NCBI GenBank assembly: GCA_030646595.1
Contig: JAUSKS010000029.1
Span: 1 to 29,735 of the forward strand
Direction: 5' to 3'
DNA length: 29,735 nucleotides
DNA from: Gallionellaceae bacterium
GTDB lineage: Bacteria; Pseudomonadota; Gammaproteobacteria; Burkholderiales; Gallionellaceae
Below the pieces are notes generated by a model that did not search any database, was not told the origin of the DNA, and saw nothing but the letters and a program-made list of their open reading frames with translations. Of the stretch, positions 7,261 to 15,649 are shown in pieces (position 1 is the first letter of the stretch; each line of letters opens with the position of its first letter). Both the position numbers and the translations under genes were made by a program.

Positions 7261-8042
7261 TGCACCAGAGTTTTTTCCGTCGGCTACAGCGTAAATTCAG
7301 CATTTCAGCGCCACGCTTGGCTGTGCGCCCCTACATACCATGGTATATACGTTGGGCGATTGCGCTGCCATTTATTTTAGCCACAGCCGGGCTGGTAGGA
7401 TGGGCTTACGATAGCGGTCTGGAGTTTGCCGGGTTTCACCGCGGGCAAGCAGAACGTGACTTGGCCGATCTGCGCAACGAACTGGCCAGTCTGAAAACCG
7501 AAAATGCCAGGCTGGCCAGTTTGGCTGCTTCCTATGAGCGGCAGGCGCAGATTGAACATGCCGCCAATATGGAAACTGCGCGGCAATTGCAGGGGGTCAA
7601 CGAAGAAAATATACGCTTGAAGGAAGACCTTACCCTTTTTCAAAACCTGACTCAATCGGGTATGCATGAGGGAGAATTATCCATTCAGCATTTTAAAGTT
7701 GAGCGTGATACCCTGCCAGGTGAATATCGTTACCGCTTGCTGCTGGTGCAAAGTGGGGGCAAGCGTACCAAAGCATTCCAGGGAAATTTACAGTTACTGA
7801 TTAATGTGCAGCAAAATGGTGAAAAATCCGTAGTGGTGTTGCCACAAGAAAGCTCGGCATCTACTATTCCAGCAGGAGCAGGCACAGAGGACGCAGCATA
7901 CCAACTGAATTTCAAGTATTATCAGCGTATCGAACGTGGCTTTCAATTGCCCGTAGACATGGTGATTGAGAGCGTTCAGGTGCGGGTTTTTGAACGCGGT
8001 GCGAATGAACCCAAAGCAAAGCAAAGCGTCAATTTGCCTTAA
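7260..8042 (+). CDS. DUF6776-type single-pass membrane protein with coiled coil
   Basis: A 260-residue protein. A short basic cytoplasmic N-terminus is followed by one transmembrane helix (about residues 33-52). Then comes a heptad-like coiled coil (about 63-130, rich in E, L, R and A) and a C-terminal beta-rich domain (about 145-258) that starts near ELSIQHFKVERD. I associate this architecture and its place before a bactofilin with the uncharacterised DUF6776 family of Betaproteobacteria. The ATG overlaps the argC stop (TAATG at 7258-7262), and the bactofilin starts 16 bases after its stop, so it is in the same operon. A role with the bactofilin in envelope or shape organisation is inference only. 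Confidence 0.75.
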   Translation: MHQSFFRRLQRKFSISAPRLAVRPYIPWYIRWAIALPFILATAGLVGWAYDSGLEFAGFHRGQAERDLADLRNELASLKTENARLASLAASYERQAQIEHAANMETARQLQGVNEENIRLKEDLTLFQNLTQSGMHEGELSIQHFKVERDTLPGEYRYRLLLVQSGGKRTKAFQGNLQLLINVQQNGEKSVVVLPQESSASTIPAGAGTEDAAYQLNFKYYQRIERGFQLPVDMVIESVQVRVFERGANEPKAKQSVNLP

Positions 8043-8058
8043 GGGCATAGGAGATAAT

Positions 8059-8442
8059 ATGTTTAGTAAACGGCCAGGTAAACCACAAGACCGCATTGAT
8101 TCATTGATAGGAGCGGCAACCAGAATAGAAGGGAATTTGAATTTTAACGGTGGATTGCGCGTGGACGGCGAGGTTAACGGCAACGTCGTCGCCGCCCCGG
8201 ATGAACCCAGTACCCTGGTGTTAAGCGAACATGGACGTGTTAACGGTGAAATCAACGTGACTCATCTGGTAATTAATGGGGTGGTGGCAGGTTCGGTCAC
8301 GGCTAGCGAATACCTGGAACTGCAAAGCAAAGCCAAGATCATAGGGGATGTTCATTACAAAACGCTGGAAATGCAATTGGGCGCAGTAGTTGAAGGCAGG
8401 CTGATCCATCTGGAAAATGCAGTGGCTAATAAAGAAGTGTAA
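8059..8442 (+). CDS. Bactofilin family cytoskeletal protein
   Basis: A 127-residue protein with the bactofilin (DUF583) right-handed beta-helix pattern: short repeating strands with glycines such as TRIEGNLNFNGGLRVDGEVNGNV, SEHGRVNGEINVTHLVINGVVAGSV, and AKIIGDVHYKTLEMQLGAVVEGRL. Bactofilins polymerise into membrane-associated filaments used in cell shape, stalk formation or polar localisation. The ATG at 8059 follows AGGAG (8049-8053) and gives the usual disordered N-terminus MFSKRPGKPQDRID; longer in-frame starts within the upstream gene are rejected. No partner peptidase lies directly beside it, but an M23 peptidase is encoded about 2 kb away on the other strand. Confidence 0.93.
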   Translation: MFSKRPGKPQDRIDSLIGAATRIEGNLNFNGGLRVDGEVNGNVVAAPDEPSTLVLSEHGRVNGEINVTHLVINGVVAGSVTASEYLELQSKAKIIGDVHYKTLEMQLGAVVEGRLIHLENAVANKEV

Positions 8443-8477
8443 ACTAGCAACTTAAAGAATTCGTAATGGAGGCAAAC

Positions 8478-8843
8478 ATGAATGCAGTAAGCGATATACC
8501 CGAAGTAGCAATGCAAGACCCCTTGCTTTTTACCGACAACGCGGCTAATAAAGTGAAGCAGTTGATTGAAGAAGAAGGCAATGCTGATTTGAAATTGCGC
8601 GTATTCGTTAGTGGTGGCGGCTGTTCTGGTTTGCTGTATGGTTTTACTTTCGATGAAGTAGCCAATGAAGACGACACCGTGTTGAATAAAAATGGTGTGC
8701 AGCTATTGATCGACCCCATGAGCTTCCAGTATTTGGCAGGCGCAGAAATTGATTATCAGGAAGGGTTGGAAGGTTCGCAATTTGTCATTAAGAACCCAAG
8801 CGCTACGTCTACCTGTGGATGTGGTTCTTCCTTTTCAGTTTAA
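8478..8843 (+). CDS. erpA: Iron-sulfur cluster insertion protein (A-type carrier)
   Basis: A 121-residue A-type Fe-S carrier. The three cluster-binding cysteines are in GGGCSG and in the C-terminal CGCG motif ([11 protein letters not shown]). The ErpA-like start is [20 protein letters not shown]. The usual SGFQYGF segment reads SGLLYGF here. ErpA delivers clusters to essential apoproteins, including isoprenoid enzymes. The ATG at 8478 follows GGAGG (8468-8472); an in-frame ATG at 8466 would place that ribosome binding site inside the gene and is rejected. A strong hairpin terminator follows. Confidence 0.95.
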   Translation: MNAVSDIPEVAMQDPLLFTDNAANKVKQLIEEEGNADLKLRVFVSGGGCSGLLYGFTFDEVANEDDTVLNKNGVQLLIDPMSFQYLAGAEIDYQEGLEGSQFVIKNPSATSTCGCGSSFSV

Positions 8844-8861
8844 CTATTTCCCAGCATCCTA

Positions 8862-8887
8862 AAAACGAGGGGACACCCCCTCGTTTT
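8862..8887. terminator. Bidirectional intrinsic terminator between erpA and anmK
   Basis: AAAACGAGGGG (8862-8872), loop ACAC, and CCCCTCGTTTT (8877-8887) form an 11-bp stem with A runs on one side and T runs on the other. It sits between the stop codons of the convergent genes erpA (8843) and anmK (8889), so it can end transcription in both directions. Confidence 0.88.
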
Positions 8888-8888
8888 G

Positions 8889-9995
8889 TTACGCCTGATA
8901 AATTGCGCCAAGTATGCAGGGGTGGCGAGCGCCAGTGGCAGCAGGTAGGTTGGCACTATGGCCGCCCATCGTTTGCTGCGCCAGCCACGCAAACGCAATG
9001 GCTTCCACATAGTCAGCATTCATGCCCAAGACATCCGTAGACTGGATGCTGCATTGCCCCAGGCTGGCTTGCAAACTTTGCACCAAAGCCAGGTTATGGC
9101 TACCGCCTCCACATAAATAAATCTCCTGCACGCCTTCACAGTAATGTTGAATTGCATCGCTAATGGTGCGGCTGGTGTACGCCAGCAAAGAGGCTTGCAC
9201 ATCAGCAGGTGACTCACCCCCGTGCAATTTGCTGTGCAGCCAGGCCAGGTTGAAAAGATCACGCCCGCTGCTTTTGGGTGGGGCAGTGTGCAGGAAAGGT
9301 TCTTGCAGCAAGGCTCGCAGCAGTGCCGGGATAACATGACCAGTGGTGGCCCATGCGCCATCCTGGTCATAAGATTTACCATGGTGCCGTGCAATCCAGG
9401 CATCCATCAGCAGATTGCCAGGCCCGCAATCAAACCCTGTGGTGGGCTGGCCCGGTGGCAGATTAGTCAGATTGCTGATGCCACCAATGTTGACGATAAC
9501 GCGATGGATAGTGGGATGACGCATAACGCGATCATGAAAAACCGGAACCAGCGGCGCACCTTGTCCGCCTGCGGCGAGGTCGCGGCTACGGAAATCGCTG
9601 ACCACACTGATGCCGCTTAATTCGGCCAGTAACGCAGCATTACCCAGTTGCACGGTATAGCCTAGTTCGGGGCGGTGACGTATGGTTTGACCATGGCAGC
9701 CTATGGCACGCACTTGCGAGGAAGCACAGTGAGCCGTTTGCAGCAGGGCCACAGTGGCTGACGCATATTCTTGCGCCAACGCATTACTGATTAGCTGGGC
9801 TTGATGCAGTTCATCGTGAGCGGGATGGTGCAGGGCTAACAAACTGTCTTTTAGAGACTGCCGGTAAGGCTGATAATGGCTGGCCAGACATTGAATTGAG
9901 TGGGGTGGATGTGGGGCGAACGCCACCAATACAGCATCAATACCATCCAGGCTGGTGCCGGACATAAGACCTACATAAAGCGCCTGGTTTGACAC
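8889..9995 (-). CDS. anmK: Anhydro-N-acetylmuramic acid kinase
   Basis: A protein of 368 residues from GTG at 9995. It carries the N-terminal family motif YVGLMSGTSLDGIDAVL, then IGCHGQTIRHRP, VVSDFRSRDLAAGGQGAPLVP, VNIGGISNLT, and the C-terminal YLCGGGSHN. AnmK phosphorylates and opens 1,6-anhydro-MurNAc during peptidoglycan recycling, giving MurNAc-6-phosphate. A TTG at 10001 is an alternative start two codons earlier; GTG is preferred because TAAGG lies six bases upstream. It starts 15 bases after the M23 peptidase stop, so the two form a murein-turnover operon. Confidence 0.95.
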   Translation of the reverse strand: MSNQALYVGLMSGTSLDGIDAVLVAFAPHPPHSIQCLASHYQPYRQSLKDSLLALHHPAHDELHQAQLISNALAQEYASATVALLQTAHCASSQVRAIGCHGQTIRHRPELGYTVQLGNAALLAELSGISVVSDFRSRDLAAGGQGAPLVPVFHDRVMRHPTIHRVIVNIGGISNLTNLPPGQPTTGFDCGPGNLLMDAWIARHHGKSYDQDGAWATTGHVIPALLRALLQEPFLHTAPPKSSGRDLFNLAWLHSKLHGGESPADVQASLLAYTSRTISDAIQHYCEGVQEIYLCGGGSHNLALVQSLQASLGQCSIQSTDVLGMNADYVEAIAFAWLAQQTMGGHSANLPAATGARHPCILGAIYQA

Positions 9996-10010
9996 TCCCA
10001 ACCTTAGGGC

Positions 10011-11327
10011 TTAATCCAGTTTGGCCAAGGTTGCATTACGCAGCAAACCCAGGCGTGCAATCAGACCACGGGTTGCTTCCTGAAAAGAAGCTTTCTGTGC
10101 ATTAGGGATTGGGGTGGCGTCGGGTAGGGCGACACGCAAGGGATCCTGTTGCTGACCATTGATCTTGAACTCATAGTGCAGGTGCGGGCCGCTGACCATG
10201 CCGGTCATTCCTACGTAGCCAATAATTTCACCTTGTGCCACATGCTGGCCACGGCGCAAGCTCGTGGTGAAGCGGGACAGATGTCCGTATACAGTCGTAT
10301 AACGGCCTTGGTGATTGATCATGATTACATTGCCATAGCCACCTTGCTTGCCTACAAAAGAAACCGTACCATCAGCCGTGGCCTTGATTTTGGTGCCGAT
10401 GGCTGCGGCATAATCCACACCTTTATGCGCCCGCCAGGTGCCTAGCACAGGATGCAAGCGAGACAGGCTGAAGCCGGAGCTGACCCGCGAAAATTCGAGA
10501 GGGGAGCGCAGAAATGCCTTGCGTACGCTTTTGCCTTCTGGTGTGTAGTAATCGCCCCGGTTAGGCGCTGTTTGAAAATACACGACACGGTAAGCTTTGC
10601 CCTGATTGATAAACTCGGCTGCCTGGATACGTCCAGTCTGTACCGGTTCACCATTGCTGTAGGACATTTCGTAGACCACGGTAAACTTGTCGCCTTTACG
10701 CAGATCACGATGGAAGTCAATGTCGCCAGCAAAAATTTCAGCTAACTGATTAGCGGCTGGTTCAGGCAAACCTGCGGCGTCGGTGGCGGCAAACAAGGTG
10801 GTGCTGATCTCGCCTGTACGCATAAATTGGCGTTGTTCCAGTTGAGCAGGCAGCAGGCTGGTCTTGAAGCTACCCAGATTTTTTTCGATGACGATCTGAT
10901 TACCTTGATTATCCAGATAGCGTAATGCCAGCAAGCTGCTATCGGCACTGGTTTCAGCCTGTACGGCTTTCCCCACTGCCAGTTGCCGCAGGGATGCGGC
11001 GGCTGGGTCACTGCGCAAATAGTCACTGGCAGCAGCGTCCTCTACATTCATGCGGCGCAGCAGTTCGGTAATGGTATCGCCGCGTTGTATATATACATTG
11101 CGCCAGAAAGTGGCAGTATTACCCAGAGCAGAAGTGGGGAGGGTGGCTTCCTTATCCTGCGGCAAGGTAATTTCCTGTACCACTGTTTGCAACGAGGCCG
11201 AGATAGTGTCAGGCTGTGGAACAATACCAAAGGCTGTGACAACTCCTAACAAGGGTAAGCTGGAAAAAGCAATAAACCAGCGTAGCTTTAATTTGTGTGC
11301 TTGTGTCAGGGTATTTTGAGTTAACAT
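10011..11327 (-). CDS. M23-family murein DD-endopeptidase, MepM-like
   Basis: A membrane-anchored periplasmic peptidase of 438 residues. One hydrophobic segment lies near residues 16-35. The middle part includes a LysM-like/OapA-like stretch (QRGDTITELLRRMNVEDA, about residues 80-100). The C-terminal M23 LytM domain (about 300-400) has the zinc motifs HKGVDYA and PHLHYEF plus VYGHLSR, so all metal ligands appear intact. Such enzymes cut peptidoglycan cross-links to allow wall growth. The ATG at 11327 has a strong GGGAGG upstream; a TTG at 11366 would add 13 residues and is less likely. Its neighbour anmK recycles the released anhydro-muropeptides. Confidence 0.9.
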   Translation of the reverse strand: MLTQNTLTQAHKLKLRWFIAFSSLPLLGVVTAFGIVPQPDTISASLQTVVQEITLPQDKEATLPTSALGNTATFWRNVYIQRGDTITELLRRMNVEDAAASDYLRSDPAAASLRQLAVGKAVQAETSADSSLLALRYLDNQGNQIVIEKNLGSFKTSLLPAQLEQRQFMRTGEISTTLFAATDAAGLPEPAANQLAEIFAGDIDFHRDLRKGDKFTVVYEMSYSNGEPVQTGRIQAAEFINQGKAYRVVYFQTAPNRGDYYTPEGKSVRKAFLRSPLEFSRVSSGFSLSRLHPVLGTWRAHKGVDYAAAIGTKIKATADGTVSFVGKQGGYGNVIMINHQGRYTTVYGHLSRFTTSLRRGQHVAQGEIIGYVGMTGMVSGPHLHYEFKINGQQQDPLRVALPDATPIPNAQKASFQEATRGLIARLGLLRNATLAKLD

Positions 11328-11468
11328 TTGCGCCTCCCATTGCGCGGCGGTGTTGATTTGGTTCAAGTTGACCTCACTTTACCAGATCGCAGCCATCCTT
11401 CAAAATCCGTTAGGCTGAGGGGATGAACGGTCAGCCATGAAAATTTTAACCAAAATGAATTTTAAGAA

Positions 11469-12677
11469 ATGTTAAACACAATGCCACAAGAGTCAGCAAT
11501 GGACCTGATTAAACGGGGCTGTGACGAGTTGTTGCTCGAAGCTGAACTGAAGCAAAAATTACTGTTGGGTCGTCCGCTACGCATCAAGGCTGGTTTTGAT
11601 CCCACTGCACCGGATTTGCATTTAGGACACACCGTGCTGCTCAATAAAATGCGGCAATTGCAGGATCTGGGACATCATGCGCTGTTTCTGATAGGTGATT
11701 TCACCGGCATGATAGGCGACCCTACTGGCAAAAACACGACCCGCCCACCGTTGTCACGTGAGCAGGTTGTGGAAAATGCCCAAAGCTATCGCGAGCAGGT
11801 TTTCAAGGTGCTGGATGCAGATAAAACCGAAATCGTTTTCAATTCTACCTGGATGGATAAATTCAGCGCGGTGGATTTAATCAAGCTGGCTGCTACGCAT
11901 ACGGTAGCGCGCATGCTGGAACGGGATGATTTTGGCAAGCGCTATAAGACCAATCAACCCATCGCCATCCATGAATTTATTTATCCGCTGGTGCAAGGCT
12001 ACGATTCCGTGGCACTCAAGGCAGACATGGAGCTGGGTGGCACTGACCAGAAATTTAATTTACTGATGGGACGCGAATTGCAAAAGCATTATGGGCAGCC
12101 TGCGCAGTGCGTATTGACCATGCCTTTGCTGATCGGGCTGGATGGCGTAAACAAGATGTCCAAGTCGCTAGGGAATTACATAGGCATTACCGAGCCACCG
12201 CAGGAAATATTTGGCAAGCTGATGTCTATTTCTGATGAGCTGATGTGGCGTTACCTGGAGCTGTTGTCATTTGAGCCCATGAGTATTATTGCGCAATGGC
12301 GCAGCGAGGTGGAACAGGGGCGTAATCCACGCGCTATTAAAATATTGCTGGCCCAGGAAATAGTTGCCCGCTTTCATGACCAGCGTGCCGCCGAAAATGC
12401 GTTGGCAGAATTCGAGGCGCGTTTCAAGCAGGGCATGCTGCCGGATGACATGCCGGAAGTAACGGTTAACGCCAGTGCGGGCAGTATTAATATTGCCCAA
12501 TTACTCAAGCAAGCCGGTTTGGTGGAAAGCACGTCGGATGGCTTACGCATGATTGCACAAGGCGCAGTCAAACTGGATGGCGAACGAGTACATGACAAAA
12601 ATCTGCAACTGCAAGCAGGCGCAATAGTGGTAGCGCAGGTGGGTAAACGAAAGTTTGGACGTGTGACAGTGAATTAA
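11469..12677 (+). CDS. tyrS: Tyrosyl-tRNA synthetase
   Basis: A 402-residue class I synthetase charging tRNA-Tyr. The HIGH-type motif is HLGH (residues 51-54) in [14 protein letters not shown], and the KMSKS loop is intact at residues 229-233. A C-terminal S4 RNA-binding domain (about 335-400) ends in GRVTVN. The insertion and length match the longer TyrZ-like group common in Betaproteobacteria. ATGs at 11481 and 11499 are possible later starts; none has a strong Shine-Dalgarno. It is divergent from the M23 peptidase over a gap of about 140 bases in which I found no convincing promoter pair. It converges on the TMTC-like gene with 31 bases between the stops. Confidence 0.96.
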   Translation: MLNTMPQESAMDLIKRGCDELLLEAELKQKLLLGRPLRIKAGFDPTAPDLHLGHTVLLNKMRQLQDLGHHALFLIGDFTGMIGDPTGKNTTRPPLSREQVVENAQSYREQVFKVLDADKTEIVFNSTWMDKFSAVDLIKLAATHTVARMLERDDFGKRYKTNQPIAIHEFIYPLVQGYDSVALKADMELGGTDQKFNLLMGRELQKHYGQPAQCVLTMPLLIGLDGVNKMSKSLGNYIGITEPPQEIFGKLMSISDELMWRYLELLSFEPMSIIAQWRSEVEQGRNPRAIKILLAQEIVARFHDQRAAENALAEFEARFKQGMLPDDMPEVTVNASAGSINIAQLLKQAGLVESTSDGLRMIAQGAVKLDGERVHDKNLQLQAGAIVVAQVGKRKFGRVTVN

Positions 12678-12708
12678 TTCGAGCACATAAGCGCAGCAAA
12701 ATTCCCCT

Positions 12709-14622
12709 TTAATTTGGTGTTGGCATTCTGGAGCAATTAGTTTGAGCAGTGGTGGCGTCTTCAAACCGTCGCATCTGTTTATAAGCGTCGGCAAGTAGGC
12801 AATGCGCTTGCAGGGTGGGTGGCGATTGCAACAACGCTGCGCGTAACGCAGATTCTGCTTCGCTAAGATTACCCTTATTTAGTAAGGCCATGCCCAGGCT
12901 GTAAAAAGCCATTCCACGTTCAGCTTGCGGAAGTAGCTGCGATTCTGTAGCCGCACGCAAATGGGTGGCCGCTTGTTCATATTTATGGTCAGCCAGCATC
13001 CATAACCCGGCTTTGTAATGCACTAAGGCATCGTCAGGAAAATGCGATGACAAGTATTCCCATTCCAGCCCCAGAATAACTTTATTCATGCGCCAGACAT
13101 GAGTAAGTGGCAAATTCCATTTGGTCTGGATCGGCATCTGGTGCAAGCTGAGACCCCAGTCCCAGAGCAGGTCCATCGCGACACGGGGATCACCAGACGA
13201 TGCTGACTCGATTAGCACAGCATGATCAGCCTTGATCAGCTTAAGCATCACCTCCCGTGCTTCGGGAATCGTGATGCTATTGGCGGTGGTAATCGCTTCA
13301 TCATGGCGCTGGCGAGACACTTGAAAATCGGTAATTTTAAGCAGCGCGGGTGCGTAAAATCCGGGGTAAGTGCGCAAATCAGCATCCAGCAAAGCTTCAA
13401 AGCTGCGCCAGTCGCGAGGACGTTCCACAGTCTGAAAAATCCACGGCAATGCGATGGCCAGCAATAAGGCCGCACGAGGCACAGGCTTTAACCGCCACGC
13501 CAGGGAAACAATCAACAGCAAGACAGGCCATATCGCGAGCGCTAAAAAACGGTCGGAAACCAATGTGGGGGGCGAATAGGGCATGATCTGCAAGTAGGGA
13601 AGGCAGAGCAGTAAAAACGCAGTTAAGGCAAATCCTTCAAGAGAACGCCGACGCAGCATGGCTACGGCTCCCCACCCGACAATTGCCAAGGTGATTACCC
13701 CCAAGGCAACCATGGCAGGTAGCCAGGGGTCTTCAAATACGGGATAAAAAAAATGGCGGCTTTGCGGAGTGATGGCAAGCTGAACCAGCCACCCCAGTAT
13801 GGACAAGGTGCGGGTGGCGGCTTCGATACCAAAATAAAAAGGAACCCATACATCGCCCAGACCTGCGCCTTTGGCAATAAATACGCCGAGCAAGATAGCA
13901 GCCAATAATAACGATGCAACAGGCCACAGCAGCAGGGCACGGCGTCTGTGCGGCTGCAGAATATCTCGCCAGAAAAAAAACCAAAGCAGGGCAATAATCA
14001 CTGCCACGGGTACATAGTTCGCCTTGGATAGCATCACGGCTACAAATGCGCCCAAGGCGGCGCATGCGTAGAGCACATTAAAATCACGGTCTTGTTTGGC
14101 CTTGAGCGCAAGCCATAAGGCGAGGAACGAGAAAAAATTCGGCAATATATATTTGCGTCCGCTTACCCATAATACCGGCTCGATCAATGTCGGATGCAGT
14201 GAGAACAGTGCAGTGACAATAGCCGCAGCCCAGGTTGCGCTGGCCACGTCTACTGGTCGGAAATAGCGCCACACTCTGAATGTGACACCATAGACCAGTG
14301 GTAAGCTCAGCAGATATAAGACAATATGATGCAGGCGGAAGGCAGCAGGGGTCAGGCCGAACAGCTTAAGGTCAACCCAATAAGAGAGTTCTCGCAATGG
14401 CAGAAATTCAAAGAACTCATTGTAAGGCTCCACAAATAAACGCCATAACTCAGGCAATTGCAATTCCAGCAGCCTGGCATTCTGCGTGATATACATTTCG
14501 TCATCGTAAAAAAACGGTGCGTTAATCCCCTGCAAATAAGCGACTACTGCAATCAGGGCGCTGACCAGTATCAGTATCCAAGGGAGAAATTTTTTTATTT
14601 GCGTTAGCGAGGAACTCGGCAT
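12709..14622 (-). CDS. TMTC-like multi-pass membrane protein with C-terminal TPR repeats (GT-C type)
   Basis: A protein of about 637 residues. The first half is hydrophobic with roughly 9-11 transmembrane helices. Its first periplasmic loop carries YDDEMYI, the acidic pair expected of GT-C fold glycosyltransferases of the PMT/TMTC type. Residues from about 520 on form TPR repeats (VHYKAGLWMLADHKYEQAATHLRAA, FYSLGMALLNKGNLSEAESALRAAL, AHCLLADAYKQMRRFEDA). Eukaryotic relatives with this layout transfer mannose to proteins from a lipid donor; the bacterial substrate is unknown. GTG at 14634 is an alternative start and no clear Shine-Dalgarno helps to decide. It follows the beta-barrel gene by about 80 bases on the same strand. 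No signature fixes a specific reaction. Confidence 0.7.
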   Translation of the reverse strand: MPSSSLTQIKKFLPWILILVSALIAVVAYLQGINAPFFYDDEMYITQNARLLELQLPELWRLFVEPYNEFFEFLPLRELSYWVDLKLFGLTPAAFRLHHIVLYLLSLPLVYGVTFRVWRYFRPVDVASATWAAAIVTALFSLHPTLIEPVLWVSGRKYILPNFFSFLALWLALKAKQDRDFNVLYACAALGAFVAVMLSKANYVPVAVIIALLWFFFWRDILQPHRRRALLLWPVASLLLAAILLGVFIAKGAGLGDVWVPFYFGIEAATRTLSILGWLVQLAITPQSRHFFYPVFEDPWLPAMVALGVITLAIVGWGAVAMLRRRSLEGFALTAFLLLCLPYLQIMPYSPPTLVSDRFLALAIWPVLLLIVSLAWRLKPVPRAALLLAIALPWIFQTVERPRDWRSFEALLDADLRTYPGFYAPALLKITDFQVSRQRHDEAITTANSITIPEAREVMLKLIKADHAVLIESASSGDPRVAMDLLWDWGLSLHQMPIQTKWNLPLTHVWRMNKVILGLEWEYLSSHFPDDALVHYKAGLWMLADHKYEQAATHLRAATESQLLPQAERGMAFYSLGMALLNKGNLSEAESALRAALLQSPPTLQAHCLLADAYKQMRRFEDATTAQTNCSRMPTPN

Positions 14623-14704
14623 ATGGATAGTCACAGTTGAGCTAGAGAGCCATTCACTTTAGAGATGCCCTGCATCGTAATATATTCGTGACATGGTGGG
14701 CAAA

Positions 14705-15649
14705 TTAAAATGGAATAATCCATTCGGTTTGTAGATAATGATAGCGATAATGAGCGCTGTTAAATGATGCGCTTTTAACAAGCCCGGCTCGTAGGCGCAG
14801 AGAATAGTGACGGTTGGGTGGACTTTGCAAGCCGCCTTCAAGCAGATGCGTAGTTGAATTTGGATCATCAGCAATTTTTTGTTGCCCGATGCCGGTGGTC
14901 AAGTTGAGATTCCAGCCTTGGATTTTTTTTCGCCAGCCTAGTGCCAGCATGGTTTCGGTGTAATGCCCTGGGTTGAAATAGACGCCCCCGACATTATCAC
15001 TTGTGCTGTCATAGGCACGATAGCGTGCCTGTAGTGTCAGGCCTGAGTCCAGATTTGGTTGCAGGATTAATTTGAGTCGGCCATGATTTCTGGCATTGCC
15101 GTCTGAAAAATTTTGCCGAGCGCCTAAGCCGACCAAAGTGACATGCGTCCCCAAACCCTGATCCAGCGCCACGCCTGCCAGCGTAAAATGAACGCCATTA
15201 TCCAGAGCGGCTGCGGTTTCGACCCAATCCCTGTTGACGAATAATTCCAGGCCAGTATGTTCAGCCAGTGCTTTTCGGTAGTTCCCGTCGAGCGTCAACA
15301 GATCATGCCCGCCCTGCTGAAACAAGCCCGCATTCAGCTGCCAGCCATTAGCGGTAGCCGGATCGATATAGCGCTGTAAGAAAGTAAGCTGCTGTCCGTT
15401 AAGTGACCAATTATTTTGCTGATACCAATGTGACGTGTAGCGCACCCCGGTGAGCGCATCTGCACTGTGGTAGCGGGGGAGGTATTCCAGTGCCAGGCGC
15501 TGGGTGGAAAAATTTTCATTGTCATTTGACACAAACAACTCCGCGCCCGCAGCTTTGCTGAACGGTGTATCCATAGGGTCTGCGATGGCAATGGTATGGG
15601 TAAGGCATAAGGACAGCCCTATCAAAATTCTACAGTGTGTGTATTTCAT
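14705..15649 (-). CDS. Outer-membrane beta-barrel protein, probable glycan-export or surface role
   Basis: A protein of about 314 residues with an N-terminal signal peptide ending near AIAD. About twelve amphipathic beta strands with alternating aromatic residues follow, and the terminal residue is Phe (TEWIIPF), typical of proteins inserted by the BAM machinery. I do not recognise a named family; the pattern is loosely like the barrel part of PgaA- or YaiO-type proteins. The ATG overlaps the stop of the glycosyltransferase gene as ATGA (15646-15649), which argues for a shared function. A TTG at 15661 is an upstream alternative. Export of the polymer made by the upstream enzyme is an inference from context. 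Confidence 0.7.
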   Translation of the reverse strand: MKYTHCRILIGLSLCLTHTIAIADPMDTPFSKAAGAELFVSNDNENFSTQRLALEYLPRYHSADALTGVRYTSHWYQQNNWSLNGQQLTFLQRYIDPATANGWQLNAGLFQQGGHDLLTLDGNYRKALAEHTGLELFVNRDWVETAAALDNGVHFTLAGVALDQGLGTHVTLVGLGARQNFSDGNARNHGRLKLILQPNLDSGLTLQARYRAYDSTSDNVGGVYFNPGHYTETMLALGWRKKIQGWNLNLTTGIGQQKIADDPNSTTHLLEGGLQSPPNRHYSLRLRAGLVKSASFNSAHYRYHYLQTEWIIPF

